From NCBI RefSeq assembly GCF_025359345.1, contig NZ_JANYGQ010000017.1:232487-296486 (forward strand): a stretch of 64,000 nucleotides of DNA, written 5' to 3'. Shown here piece after piece: positions 38,293 through 48,621 of this stretch (positions within the stretch are counted from its first letter, which is position 1; every line of letters begins with the position of its first letter). Position numbers and translations under genes: made by a program. Below the pieces are notes generated by a model that saw only the letters and a list, made by a program, of their open reading frames with translations, made no database searches and was not told the origin of the DNA. The stretch is from Mucilaginibacter sp. Its GTDB lineage: Bacteria > Bacteroidota > Bacteroidia > Sphingobacteriales > Sphingobacteriaceae.

Positions 38293-40869
38293 ATGATAAG
38301 AAAGAATAAAATTTTTGTACTGCATTTTCATGTATATAAAATTGTATTTGCTTTTATCATACTGTTGGCCGCAGTTAAAGGCAAAGGCCAGGGTTTGCAG
38401 TTCAATTCAAACGACAGCCTGCTGGCCAAACGTACCTCGTATTCGGTTTTTAAAACTGAGCAACCCACGTTTTCAGGACACCTTTATATCAATTTCGACC
38501 TTTCATTATGGGATAACGAGCACCTGGGGTATATCCTCGACATTACCGATGCTAAAAACAACTCTTATAGCCTGAGCTCAATATATGACGGATCGCCCTT
38601 TTTGAATTTTAACATCGACAGCAAGGCTAATAAAATAAAAATTCCGCTCACCAGGGGGCAGTTGAAAAAACGGAGCTGGATGCCGGTGAAAATAGATATT
38701 GACCTAAAAGGAAATACAGTAGGCATATTGATAAATGGCAAATGGTACCGCGCAAACGATTTTGGTTTCAGTAATACTATTGCGCCTGAAATATATTTCG
38801 GGAAAAACGAACACTATTTTGACGTGCCCAAAATGGCCATCAGGAATTTAACAATCGGCGACGGCAACAAAAACTATTCGTTCCCCCTGAATGAGTGGAG
38901 CGGCAAAAACGTATACAGCGGCGATGGCGATAACCTTGGCGTTGTTGACAACCCGGTGTGGCTGATTAACGAATCGTACTTTTGGGCGCCAAGGTTTACC
39001 CGCAGTTTTAGCGAAGTTGCAGGCGCAAACTTTAATGAAGCTGCACAAAAATTGATCATGTTTAAAAGCGACTCGCTGATAAGTTATGATGTGCAGCGCA
39101 ACAACCTAGCGGGCCAGACTTATCAAAATAAATGCCCGGTGCCCCTGCATTTGGGCAAAAGCATAATCAATACCCGCGAAAATAAGCTCTACTCGTACGA
39201 AACCTTAAAAGCTCCGAAGCCCAGCCCAAGCATTGCTTCGCTCGATTTGAATACCCTGAAATGGGATATAACCGGTTTTGGGACTATTAAAGAACAGCGG
39301 CACCACCACAATATTTTTTATAATAAGGCGCAGGACAGTATATTTTTGTTTGGCGGTTATGGCTCGTACTCATATTACAAGGATTTTTTCGTGTACAACA
39401 GGCAAGCCGATACCTGGGACAAAGTGCAGTTTACCGGCGATAAAATTATGCCCCGTTTTTTTTCGGGTTATAGCCAGGCGGATGAAAACAACAACGTTTA
39501 CATTTTTGGCGGCTATGGTAACCAAAGCGGTAACCAGGTGGTTGGCGGTATGCATTTTTACGATCTGTATAGTGTTAACCTAAGCACCCATACCATCAAA
39601 AAATGCTGGGAAATAAAGCCGCCTGCCGAAGATTTTGTGGCAGCGAATAACCTCATCGTCAGTAGCGACAAAAAGTATTTCTATGCCATTTGCTACGCGC
39701 ATGATAAACCGAAAACCAGCTTAAGGCTGTACAGGTTTTCGATAAAGGATGGGGCATACGAGGCTGTTAGCGGAAGTATACCAGCCAAGGGCGAAAAGAT
39801 TGAAACCGACATTAACCTTTTTTATAACCACCAGCAGGAAACTTTTTATTGTGCCATACAGGAGTTTACCTCGCCCGATTATTCGACAGTGCGGGTTTAC
39901 TCGCTGGCCTCGCCGCCGGTTACGGAGAAAGATTACTTGGCATCGCAGCAGGAAAATCCGGTTGCGGGCGGTTTTAGCTTTAGATTGGTTACGTCTTGGT
40001 GGACAATTATTCTATTTATCGGAGTAGTCATAGGTATAATCTTTTATTTAAAACAACGAAAAGAAGCTAAGAGTACGGCGGTACCCGTTGATATTGACAG
40101 CGACCCTGCCGTTATCGCTATACACCGTAAAGAAGATGAAAAACGCGCCAATGCCATTTATTTATTGGGCGAGTTTACCGTGTACGATAAAAACAGCCGG
40201 GACATAACCTACATGTTTAGCCCTAAAATAAAGCAGCTTTTTATATTGGTATTGCTGCACAGTAAGGACGAGACTGGCGTGGTATCTAAAAAAATATCAA
40301 CCACGTTATGGCCCGATAAGGATGTTGCCAAAACAAAAAATATAAAAAACGTTACCATAAACCACCTGCGTGGTATTCTGGCTGATATTGAAGGTATGGA
40401 GCTTACCTTTTTAAACGATACCTATTGTTTTAAATTAAGCGATGAGCTGTTTTGCGATTATTTTTTGGTGATGGGCGGTATAAACGAACTGCGCACCCAG
40501 GCCAAGCCTGCTGATGAAACTATACTGACCCATTTTGACCTTATTGCCCGCGGTGGCTTGCTGCAACACATCCCTGAAACCTGGCTGGATGGTATTAGGC
40601 TGGCTTATGAAGAAGCCCTGATGCCCGAAATACAACCGGAAGTAAAGCGGATTTACGAGGCAGCTGATTACCGCAAAACAATCGAGGTCGCCCGCGTAAT
40701 TTTAAATATCGACCCATTTAATGATGTGGCTATAATGTACAAGCTGAAAGCCCTGCGTCGAACCAAAGGCATTGACTACGCACACAAAATTTATAATGAT
40801 TTCGCCGCCGAGTACGAAAAATCGATGGGCGAGGTGTACGGTGTGCCGTTTGAGAAAATTTGCAGTTAG
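38293..40869 (+). CDS. Membrane-spanning LamG-like/Kelch sensor with cytoplasmic OmpR/SARP-like winged-helix region
   Basis: Signal peptide; Kelch-like repeats (IFLFGGYGSYSYYKDFFVYNRQADTW, VYIFGGYGNQSGNQ); TM WWTIILFIGVVIGIIFYL; LLGEFTVYDKNSRDITYMFSPKIKQLFILVLLHS...STTLWPDKDVAKTKNIKNVTINHLRGIL. Confidence 0.8.
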   Translation: MIRKNKIFVLHFHVYKIVFAFIILLAAVKGKGQGLQFNSNDSLLAKRTSYSVFKTEQPTFSGHLYINFDLSLWDNEHLGYILDITDAKNNSYSLSSIYDGSPFLNFNIDSKANKIKIPLTRGQLKKRSWMPVKIDIDLKGNTVGILINGKWYRANDFGFSNTIAPEIYFGKNEHYFDVPKMAIRNLTIGDGNKNYSFPLNEWSGKNVYSGDGDNLGVVDNPVWLINESYFWAPRFTRSFSEVAGANFNEAAQKLIMFKSDSLISYDVQRNNLAGQTYQNKCPVPLHLGKSIINTRENKLYSYETLKAPKPSPSIASLDLNTLKWDITGFGTIKEQRHHHNIFYNKAQDSIFLFGGYGSYSYYKDFFVYNRQADTWDKVQFTGDKIMPRFFSGYSQADENNNVYIFGGYGNQSGNQVVGGMHFYDLYSVNLSTHTIKKCWEIKPPAEDFVAANNLIVSSDKKYFYAICYAHDKPKTSLRLYRFSIKDGAYEAVSGSIPAKGEKIETDINLFYNHQQETFYCAIQEFTSPDYSTVRVYSLASPPVTEKDYLASQQENPVAGGFSFRLVTSWWTIILFIGVVIGIIFYLKQRKEAKSTAVPVDIDSDPAVIAIHRKEDEKRANAIYLLGEFTVYDKNSRDITYMFSPKIKQLFILVLLHSKDETGVVSKKISTTLWPDKDVAKTKNIKNVTINHLRGILADIEGMELTFLNDTYCFKLSDELFCDYFLVMGGINELRTQAKPADETILTHFDLIARGGLLQHIPETWLDGIRLAYEEALMPEIQPEVKRIYEAADYRKTIEVARVILNIDPFNDVAIMYKLKALRRTKGIDYAHKIYNDFAAEYEKSMGEVYGVPFEKICS

Positions 40870-40920
40870 GATTTCACCGATTCAACTAAAATTAAAGGCT
40901 TAACGGATTTTAAGATTGAA

Positions 40921-41394
40921 TTAAGCAGCAAATTTAATCGTCGCAATACTTCGTTTTTTGAGAATAAACTCAACTACCCAATTCTTAACCATTATCAATC
41001 CCGCAGCAATTAACGGATTATTTAAAGAATTAATATCCTCTGTTTTTGGGTGGATAATGTTGTTGTAAATTATCATTACAAGCGTTGCAATAATCAAGCA
41101 AATAACATCTGAACCCAAAAGTGGCAAAATATAATACTCGTTTAGTTTCGCTTTTTTTATAAGTAGATAATCTTCCCGGTAACATACCAGCGTTACCGTT
41201 AAAATAAGTACCAGCCATTCAGGCGATGTTTTGATGTTACCGCTATAATTAATAGCCGACAGAACCTTTATAGCTAAGTTTTGAAAATCGAAGTATAGTC
41301 GCGGTGATAGAAAAGCAAAAACGATAAATACGGCCAGATGAAAGAGGTATCTGTAAATTGCTTTTAGGAGGAACTTATTTTCCGATTCTTCCAT
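40921..41394 (-). CDS. Multi-pass membrane hypothetical protein
   Basis: Four hydrophobic segments over 157 aa. Confidence 0.5.
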   Translation of the reverse strand: MEESENKFLLKAIYRYLFHLAVFIVFAFLSPRLYFDFQNLAIKVLSAINYSGNIKTSPEWLVLILTVTLVCYREDYLLIKKAKLNEYYILPLLGSDVICLIIATLVMIIYNNIIHPKTEDINSLNNPLIAAGLIMVKNWVVEFILKKRSIATIKFAA

Positions 41395-41511
41395 AATTGA
41401 AAAGTCGATTGCGAAACAGTGATTTAGTTTGCTAAAGGTATAAATTGATTTTCATTACAAAATATCGCCAAATTTTTTATTTTTGATAATCACAATCAAA
41501 CTATTACCCCC

Positions 41512-42270
41512 ATGTTTTACGGCGGCGGCTCTTATTATTACCTAATTATCGGTCTGCAGATTTTCTGCGCCATACACTGCCTGCGCCGCGGTACTCAAGG
41601 CCGGTGGCTTTGGATAATTATAGTTTTGCCGGTATTGGGCAGTTTGATTTATATCTATCAGGAGATTCTTTCAAATCGACGTTTCAATGCGCCTAAAATT
41701 AATTTAGGTGCAGTAATAAACCCCGGGGGCAATATCAAAAAACTGGAAGACGAGGTAAACTTTACCGATACGTTTGCCAACCGGATGAAACTGGCAGACG
41801 CCTACCTTGCGGCAGGCCAAACCGAAAAAGCAGCCGACCTTTATAAAACCAGCCTCACTGGCGCCTTTGCCGAAAATGAGCATGGTTTAATGCATTTGAT
41901 GATCGCTTATTACGAACTGCAGCAGTATGAAGAAGTTATCCCAATAGCTAAAAAGCTGTACAAAATACCGCAGTTTGCCCGCTCTAAGGCACACTTGGCT
42001 TATGCCATGTCGCTTGAAGAGCTGGGACAAGTTGACGAGGCCGAAAACGAATTTAAGGCGATGAAAGGCCGCTACTCATATTTCGAGCAACGTTATCAAT
42101 ACGGCCTGTTTTTGATGCGTAACGACCGCGAAGCCGATGCCTGGACAATTTTTAGTGACATGCTGAATGAAGAACAGCACCTTAGCCAGATGGAAAAACG
42201 CAGCAACAGCAAATGGTTTGGCCTGGCCAAAGTCGAAATAAAGAAAATAGCTGCGCAGCAAAAAGCGTAA
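41512..42270 (+). CDS. PLDc_N-like membrane protein with TPR repeats
   Basis: IFCAIHCLRRGTQGRWLWIIIVLPVLGSLIYIYQEI; TPR segments ADAYLAAGQTEKAADLYKTSL. Confidence 0.65.
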   Translation: MFYGGGSYYYLIIGLQIFCAIHCLRRGTQGRWLWIIIVLPVLGSLIYIYQEILSNRRFNAPKINLGAVINPGGNIKKLEDEVNFTDTFANRMKLADAYLAAGQTEKAADLYKTSLTGAFAENEHGLMHLMIAYYELQQYEEVIPIAKKLYKIPQFARSKAHLAYAMSLEELGQVDEAENEFKAMKGRYSYFEQRYQYGLFLMRNDREADAWTIFSDMLNEEQHLSQMEKRSNSKWFGLAKVEIKKIAAQQKA

Positions 42271-42353
42271 CGCGCACTATCCCGTAGAAGAGTCTCGTGC
42301 ACTTATCGACCCTATAGTATTAATGGTCGATAATTAGCGTACCTTACAACGGT

Positions 42354-42941
42354 ATGGAAATCATATTCGACGAACTCATCGACAGCTACCTGGCTACTAA
42401 CGTGGGTACAGTCAGCAATTTTCTTAGTATAGCCTTATCAGCCCACTTGGCTGATAATATAACAGCGCTTTATGCTGCCGATTTACTCCTCTCAGCTGGC
42501 ACAGGAAACAATAAGCTGGTAAACCATGATAAACTGGTAAGAAGCGATAAAATTTACTGGTTAGACAGGACTCACAACGACGTACATGAAAATATTTTTT
42601 TTGACCTGATGGATAACTTTGTGAGCCACCTGAACCGGACTTGCTATGCAGGAATCACAGGCTATGAATTCCACTACACCCTTTACGAAAAAGGTGCTTT
42701 TTACAAACGCCATTTAGATAATTTTAAGCAAAATGGCACCCGGGCATTTTCGATGATCATGTACTTAAACAGCGAGGTTGACGGCGGAGAATTACGCATT
42801 TACCAGCGTAGTAGTTTCCGTGACATTTCGCCCAATGCTGGTAAAAGCGTGTTTTTTAAAAGCAACGAACTGGAACACGAGGTACTGATAACCCATTTGC
42901 CAAGAATGAGCATTACAGGATGGCTAAAGATTGCCGGGTGA
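42354..42941 (+). CDS. 2OG-Fe(II) oxygenase (PKHD/SM-20-like)
   Basis: FHYTLYEKGAFYKRHLDNFKQNGTRAFSMIMYLNSEVDGGELRIY; HEVLITHLPRMSITGWLK. Confidence 0.85.
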   Translation: MEIIFDELIDSYLATNVGTVSNFLSIALSAHLADNITALYAADLLLSAGTGNNKLVNHDKLVRSDKIYWLDRTHNDVHENIFFDLMDNFVSHLNRTCYAGITGYEFHYTLYEKGAFYKRHLDNFKQNGTRAFSMIMYLNSEVDGGELRIYQRSSFRDISPNAGKSVFFKSNELEHEVLITHLPRMSITGWLKIAG

Positions 42942-43087
42942 GCGGACAAAAATGGATCGGTTATTCCGATACCATCTGTTTTTTTAGTTACCAGCGACCT
43001 TGTTGTAACAAAACCCCTATCTCCCACCTAAAAAATAATTGATTATACCACTGTGCGCCAGTTAATTTCACCCTTTTGGGGTGAACT

Positions 43088-43106
43088 TCGCTATAAGTTA
43101 TAGCGA
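43088..43106. promoter_or_regulatory. Palindromic operator candidate tcgctataagttatagcga
   Basis: 9-bp perfect arms around a central g, abutting TAACTTTG at 43107-43114, upstream of the TonB-receptor gene. Confidence 0.55.
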
Positions 43107-43114
43107 TAACTTTG
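43107..43114 (+). promoter_or_regulatory. Bacteroidota -7 box TAACTTTG
   Basis: Matches TAnnTTTG, 34 bp before ATG 43149. Confidence 0.5.
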
Positions 43115-43148
43115 GAGAGAACATAGATAATCAATCAAACCCTCTCAA

Positions 43149-45701
43149 ATGACTACCTGGCCAGCGTTTTTAATAATTCCGGGGAATAAAACGCATTCCT
43201 TCAACACTGAATTACTATTGTTTCTCGGTGCATTGTTTTGTTTGCTGTGTGCGCTCCCGGCTTTGGGACAAAATCTCCAGCAACCAACAATTACTATAGG
43301 CGGCTCGGTATCAGACTCTGCCCATAATCAACCGGTAGGTTTTGTCACCGTGGTTTTGCAGAACCCGCAAACACATGCCGCTGTTAAAGGCAGCCTGACC
43401 AAAGATGACGGCAGCTTTTCGCTAAAGGCGCCGGCCGGCAAACCCTATCAACTGGTACTTGTTTTTGTAGGATACAATACTAAAGTGGTTTCGGTAAATG
43501 GCGGTGCATCAGATATCAACCTTGGGAAATTATTATTGTCGCCCTCAAACGGGCAGCTTAAGGAAGTGTCCATCACTGCGGCGCGGCCACTGATGAAACA
43601 GGAAGTGGACCGGATTACCTACGACATCCAGGCCGATCCTGACAGTAAACAGCAGACTGTATTGGATATGATGCGGAAGGTGCCGTTACTGTCTGTTGAT
43701 GCTAACGACAATATCCGGCTAAAGGGCAGCGGCAATTATAAAATACTGATCAACGGAAAAGAATCAGCGCTGATGAGTAAAAACCCATCCGATATACTCA
43801 AATCTATGCCTGCGGTTAATATAGATAAGATAGAGGTGATTACTACCCCACCTGCCAAATACGATGCGGAGGGTTTGGCAGGCATAATTAATATCATTAC
43901 GAAAAGAAGCGTTGACCAGGGCTACAATGTAGGCATGTTTACAAGGTTCAATTCAACGTTCGGACCCGGCGTTAACCTGAACGGGACATTTAAACAAGGT
44001 AAATTTGGGATGGCTGCTTTCGGAGGCGTGGGCAGAAGTTTTAGTGGCAGCGGGGGCAATAAGCCCACTTTACTGGGAAGCACAGAAAATATTTTTGCCA
44101 CGCAGACCACTATTTCGCAATCAGGTACAACATTTCAAAATGGGAACTTTCACTATGGCGGGGCCGAACTGAGTTACGAGATCGATACCCTGAACCTGGT
44201 TACAGCCTCGGTTAATGTTTTTGGGGAGAACCTTCATTTGGATAACCGCCAGCTTTCGGCCACCGACAGCCTTGGTGAGCCCAAACAAACCTATAACTGG
44301 CAAAATACAGGCCGTACCAGCACATTAGGCCTCGATCTTGCTGTAAACTACCAGCTCGGTTTTAAAAGATCAAAAGACCGCCTGCTAACATTTTCGTATA
44401 AATACAGCTACGCGCCGAACACACAATTCAACGACAATATGTTCAGCCAGCGATTCAATTACCCGGAATCGCTGTTTCCTGACTATCATCAATACAATAA
44501 CGCCGGCAACAGGGATCACACCGTTCAAATAGACTATGCCGGGCCGCTTACCAAACAAATAGAAATAGAGACCGGGGCGAAAATGATACTGCGCAGTAAT
44601 TACAGCAGTTTTCATGTTGATGACCGGGACACTGCCACCCAACAGTTTATTACCAATAGCCAATTAACCGATAATTTTAATTATCACCAGGATATTTACA
44701 GCCTGTATAATTCGTACCAGCTAAAAATGGAGAAGTGGACAGGAAAAGCAGGTTTACGGCTGGAGCGCACTGCTATAAGCGCCGATTTTGTTTCGGCGGG
44801 AGTTACTACTGCACCAAGCTACAATAACCTGATCCCGTCGGTTTCAATACAGCGAAGTTTTGCCGCCAGCAGTTTAAACCTTGGATTTACCCAGCGCATA
44901 CAGCGGCCGGGTATATTCCAGCTCAACCCCTTTCTCGACCGCTCTAACCCGGCGTTCATCACCACCGGTAATCCCGCGCTGAAACCAGAGTTGGATAATA
45001 CTTTCGATCTCAGCTATAGCAACTTTTCGAGAGGTTCCATCAATATCGATCTTAGTTATGCGTTCTCCAATAATTCAATCCAGAACGTATCGAGCCTGCA
45101 CGTAGAAAACATAAATAACAAACCTGATACGGTTACTTATACTACGTTCCAGAACTTAGGAACAAATAAAACCCTGGGACTAAACATAAACACCAACCTT
45201 AGCATTACCAAAAATTTTACCCTGAGCCTCAACGGGCAATTGAATTACGTAAGGCTAAGCGGCAGATTTAATGGCGTGGTGTACAAAAACGATGGGATTA
45301 CCGGCAGCGGATTTGGCAGCATGCGGTACAGATTTGGCGCCAGCGGGTTTGCACTTTCGTTCAACGCTGGCTATTTCAGCGGCAATGTGAACCTGCAGGG
45401 GCGTACCGCTGATAATATATTTAATCAATACCTGTTCACAAAAGACTTTCTTAACAAAAAGCTAACTATCGGGCTGGCGGCCAACAACCCATACTCGAAA
45501 TTTTACACCCTTAGGACTGATATCCGCTCTGCTGATTTTTACCAGACAACCTACACCCAAACTTACAACCGCTCGTTTGCCCTGCGTTTTAACTACCGGT
45601 TTGGCAGGTTGAAAGGGGATATTAAGAAAAATGCACACGGCATTGAGAACGACGACACAAAAGGAAAAGAAACCGGGAATAAACCGGGCGGAAATCAATA
45701 A
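43149..45701 (+). CDS. TonB-dependent outer membrane receptor (CarboxypepD_reg-like N-terminus)
   Basis: ITIGGSVSDSAHNQPVGFVTVVL...; MPAVNIDKIEVITTPPAKYDAEGLAGIINIITKR plug; C-terminal beta-barrel. Confidence 0.9.
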   Translation: MTTWPAFLIIPGNKTHSFNTELLLFLGALFCLLCALPALGQNLQQPTITIGGSVSDSAHNQPVGFVTVVLQNPQTHAAVKGSLTKDDGSFSLKAPAGKPYQLVLVFVGYNTKVVSVNGGASDINLGKLLLSPSNGQLKEVSITAARPLMKQEVDRITYDIQADPDSKQQTVLDMMRKVPLLSVDANDNIRLKGSGNYKILINGKESALMSKNPSDILKSMPAVNIDKIEVITTPPAKYDAEGLAGIINIITKRSVDQGYNVGMFTRFNSTFGPGVNLNGTFKQGKFGMAAFGGVGRSFSGSGGNKPTLLGSTENIFATQTTISQSGTTFQNGNFHYGGAELSYEIDTLNLVTASVNVFGENLHLDNRQLSATDSLGEPKQTYNWQNTGRTSTLGLDLAVNYQLGFKRSKDRLLTFSYKYSYAPNTQFNDNMFSQRFNYPESLFPDYHQYNNAGNRDHTVQIDYAGPLTKQIEIETGAKMILRSNYSSFHVDDRDTATQQFITNSQLTDNFNYHQDIYSLYNSYQLKMEKWTGKAGLRLERTAISADFVSAGVTTAPSYNNLIPSVSIQRSFAASSLNLGFTQRIQRPGIFQLNPFLDRSNPAFITTGNPALKPELDNTFDLSYSNFSRGSINIDLSYAFSNNSIQNVSSLHVENINNKPDTVTYTTFQNLGTNKTLGLNINTNLSITKNFTLSLNGQLNYVRLSGRFNGVVYKNDGITGSGFGSMRYRFGASGFALSFNAGYFSGNVNLQGRTADNIFNQYLFTKDFLNKKLTIGLAANNPYSKFYTLRTDIRSADFYQTTYTQTYNRSFALRFNYRFGRLKGDIKKNAHGIENDDTKGKETGNKPGGNQ

Positions 45702-45780
45702 CGGGCAGGTTAAATTGTGGTGAGTATAGATTTTTGAGTGCGTATTTTAGCAAAATAAAGCTTGCCTTGATAGATAAATA

Positions 45781-45824
45781 AAAACAAAAAGCTCTCTGAA
45801 TTTGCGCTGAGGGCTTTTTGTTTT
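45781..45824. terminator. Bidirectional intrinsic terminator
   Basis: aaaacaaaaagc ... gctttttgtttt between convergent genes. Confidence 0.8.
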
Positions 45825-45871
45825 GCACCACAGGCTGTGTGTTTTTCGAACTGATTTTTATGTCGTTATGG

Positions 45872-46279
45872 TTACTTTACTACCTCGCTCACCAAAATGA
45901 CGGGACTGATATTGGTGTAATTTGAAAAATCCGCACGAATGGCGTCTCTATGCGGCCCGATAGCCGCCTGATATTCGACCAGGCTTTTTACATAAAATGT
46001 ACCGATAGCCATAAAAGGTAGTGGTTGGTTAGGAATACCACTGGCAAGCCCTTTTTCAATGGTGTATTTAACCAAATTTGATCCTAAAAATGTCGCTACC
46101 ATAGGCATGTGCTTAGTTTCATAATACTCCATATTAAAGGTTTTACCGTCGGCATAAGGGTACATGATGGATACTTTAGTTAAGCCTTTTTCAACAACAG
46201 CCATGTTCTGCTTTTCCTGACTAAATGCAGTAAAACAAGCAGACAAAAGGAAAACCGATACCATTAGTTTTAATTTCAT
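45872..46279 (-). CDS. EthD-family protein with signal peptide
   Basis: KVSIMYPYADGKTFNMEYYETKHMPMVATFLG. Confidence 0.8.
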   Translation of the reverse strand: MKLKLMVSVFLLSACFTAFSQEKQNMAVVEKGLTKVSIMYPYADGKTFNMEYYETKHMPMVATFLGSNLVKYTIEKGLASGIPNQPLPFMAIGTFYVKSLVEYQAAIGPHRDAIRADFSNYTNISPVILVSEVVK

Positions 46280-46402
46280 AATTAGTTTATTTATCTGGTA
46301 AAATGTTCAATTTGAGTATTATTACACAAATATTAACATATTGCCTTTATTTGCAAAACGTTATTTTTCTATTAGATCAATCGAAAAAACCGATTTAGGA
46401 AT

Positions 46403-47269
46403 ATGGAATTAAGACAGCTTAAATATTTTTTGAAAGCCAATGAGTTATTGAATTTTACAGAAGCCGCAAGAGCCTTAAATATCAGTCAAAGTACTTTATC
46501 ACAACAAATAAAGCAGCTGGAAAATGAATTAAATGTTCCATTGTTTAACCGTATTGGAAAAAGAATTACAGTTACCGAAGCTGGTAGCCTGTTTAGTGAA
46601 TATGCTTTGCAGAGCATAAACAAAGCTGATGAAGGATTATTGCTTTTACAAGATCTGAAAAATTTGAATACGGGAAAAATAACTATTGGTGTAATTTACT
46701 CCATGCGTATTCTATTTGCCAAAACATTGATACAGTTTGCAAACCGGTATCCCAATGTCAAAATCCAGGTTGTATTTGGCACCACAAAGGACCTTCTCGA
46801 AAAACTTAATTTGCATCAATTCGACTTTATTTTGACATTCAATGAAGAACCCAAAGATGCTCAGCTGAAGTATCAAACCCTGTTAAAATCAAATATGGTA
46901 TTGGTAACTGCTAAAAAATCATCGCTGGCCCAAAAGAACAATATATCACTTAATGAAGTGGCTGAGTTGCCATTGGCCTTACCATTCAGTGGTTACAGTA
47001 CTATACAGTTTATCGAGGAGTCATTTAGTCAAAAAAAGCTGACCCCGAATATTTGTATGGAAATAAACGACATACCTACGCTATTTGAAATTGTAAAAAC
47101 AGGGCATTGGCATACCATATTGAGTGATACCAGTGTAAACGACCCCGATGTAGTGGCTATTCCCATTGATGGAAAAAACATGAGGCGAACCATTATGATT
47201 ATTTCTCTCAGAGAAGCCTATGAAAAGAACGCTGTGAAAAAGTTCTATGAGATGCTAATTAAAATTTAA
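46403..47269 (+). CDS. LysR-family transcriptional regulator
   Basis: MELRQLKYFLKANELLNFTEAARALNISQSTLSQQIKQLENELNVPLFNRIGKRITVTEAG. Confidence 0.95.
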   Translation: MELRQLKYFLKANELLNFTEAARALNISQSTLSQQIKQLENELNVPLFNRIGKRITVTEAGSLFSEYALQSINKADEGLLLLQDLKNLNTGKITIGVIYSMRILFAKTLIQFANRYPNVKIQVVFGTTKDLLEKLNLHQFDFILTFNEEPKDAQLKYQTLLKSNMVLVTAKKSSLAQKNNISLNEVAELPLALPFSGYSTIQFIEESFSQKKLTPNICMEINDIPTLFEIVKTGHWHTILSDTSVNDPDVVAIPIDGKNMRRTIMIISLREAYEKNAVKKFYEMLIKI

Positions 47270-47347
47270 CGTTTTTAAGCCGTGTTCTTTGCCTTTGGTC
47301 GTGTTTTCACTATAGCTATGATACTTTGCCTGTAAAATTCGTTAAAT

Positions 47348-47374
47348 AAAAAAGCCCCACATTTCTGTGAGGCT
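47348..47374 (-). terminator. Intrinsic terminator for tRNA-Asn
   Basis: Minus strand: agcctcacagaaatgtggggctttttt. Confidence 0.7.
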
Positions 47375-47379
47375 TCTGC

Positions 47380-47452
47380 TCCTGAAGCTGGACTCGAACC
47401 AGCGACCCTCTGATTAACAGTCAGATGCTCTAACCGGCTGAGCTATTCAGGA
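47380..47452 (-). tRNA. tRNA-Asn (anticodon GTT)
   Basis: Minus: TCCTGAATAGCTCAGCCGGTTAGAGCATCTGACTGTTAATCAGAGGGTCGCTGGTTCGAGTCCAGCTTCAGGA; 7-bp acceptor stem, anticodon loop CTGTTAA; CCA not encoded. Confidence 0.96.
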
Positions 47453-47650
47453 GTACATTTCCGGTTTGGAGTGTGCAAAAGTATGATTTCTGACTTAATT
47501 ACGCAACAACTCTTTTAAAAAAAATTAAAAAATTAAGCCTGTGCAAAATTAATGGCTCATTAATAGCGCTTTAAATGTTTTTGTGCCGGCGTAAATAAGG
47601 CTACTATGGCTTAATTTCATAATATTTGCAAAATTTTTAATTACTACTAC

Positions 47651-48568
47651 ATGAGTTTACTGGTTATTGGTACCGTTGCATTTGATGCTATTGAAACGCC
47701 TTTTGGCAAAACGGATAAAATTGTGGGCGGCGCTGCCACCTTTGCAAGTCTTGCAGCTTCCTATTTTTACGACAAGGTAAAAATTGTTGCCGTTGTGGGC
47801 GACGACTTCCCCGAACCATTTATAAAGGATTTTAACAAGCACAGCATTGATACCGAAGGCCTGCAGATAAAAAAGGGTGAAAAATCATTTTTTTGGAGCG
47901 GTAAGTATCATAACGACATGAACAGCCGCGATACCCTTGTTACCGAGTTGAACGTGCTTGCTGATTTTGATCCCATCATTCCCGAAAACTACCAGGACTG
48001 CGAATACCTGATGCTGGGTAACCTTACGCCGCAGGTACAGCAAACCGTTATTAAGCGCCTTAAAAACCGCCCTAAGCTGATTGTGCTTGACACCATGAAC
48101 TTTTGGATGGACATTATGCTTGACGACCTGCTGGATACTATTAAAATGATAGACGTGCTAACCATTAACGATGCCGAGGCGCGTCAGCTATCAGGCGAAT
48201 ACTCACTGGTAAAAGCTGCCAACAAGATATTAACCATGGGTCCCAAATATCTCATTATAAAAAAAGGCGAACATGGTGCGCTGCTGTTTGGCGATGGCAA
48301 AATATTTTCGGCACCTGCATTGCCGCTAGCCGAAGTATTTGATCCTACGGGCGCCGGGGATACCTTTGCCGGCGGTTTTGTAGGCTATATGGCAAAGGTT
48401 GGTTCGGTTAATTTTAACAACATGAAAAATGCGATCATCTTTGGATCGGCACTGGCGTCATTCTGCGTTGAAAAATTCGGTACCGAAAAAATTCTTAACT
48501 TAACCCAGGAAGAAATTGCTGCAAGGGTACAGGAATTTGTGAGCCTGTCGAAGTTTGAGATATTATAG
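47651..48568 (+). CDS. PfkB-family sugar kinase
   Basis: KIVGGAATFASLAAS; EVFDPTGAGDTFAGGFVGYM. Confidence 0.93.
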   Translation: MSLLVIGTVAFDAIETPFGKTDKIVGGAATFASLAASYFYDKVKIVAVVGDDFPEPFIKDFNKHSIDTEGLQIKKGEKSFFWSGKYHNDMNSRDTLVTELNVLADFDPIIPENYQDCEYLMLGNLTPQVQQTVIKRLKNRPKLIVLDTMNFWMDIMLDDLLDTIKMIDVLTINDAEARQLSGEYSLVKAANKILTMGPKYLIIKKGEHGALLFGDGKIFSAPALPLAEVFDPTGAGDTFAGGFVGYMAKVGSVNFNNMKNAIIFGSALASFCVEKFGTEKILNLTQEEIAARVQEFVSLSKFEIL

Positions 48569-48610
48569 GAGGTCTGAAATCGGAGGTCTGAAATCAGAGA
48601 TCTGACCTCC
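48568..48610. repeat. Perfect 14-bp tandem duplication (ggaggtctgaaatc x2) plus inverted gacctcc
   Basis: 48568-48581 and 48582-48595 identical; 48604-48610 is the reverse complement of ggaggtc. Confidence 0.9.
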
Positions 48611-48621
48611 GGCTTCTGTCT

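Noticed and set aside
47380-47452. tRNA-Asn as a possible integration site
   Set aside because: No integrase or attachment-site duplication visible on either side.
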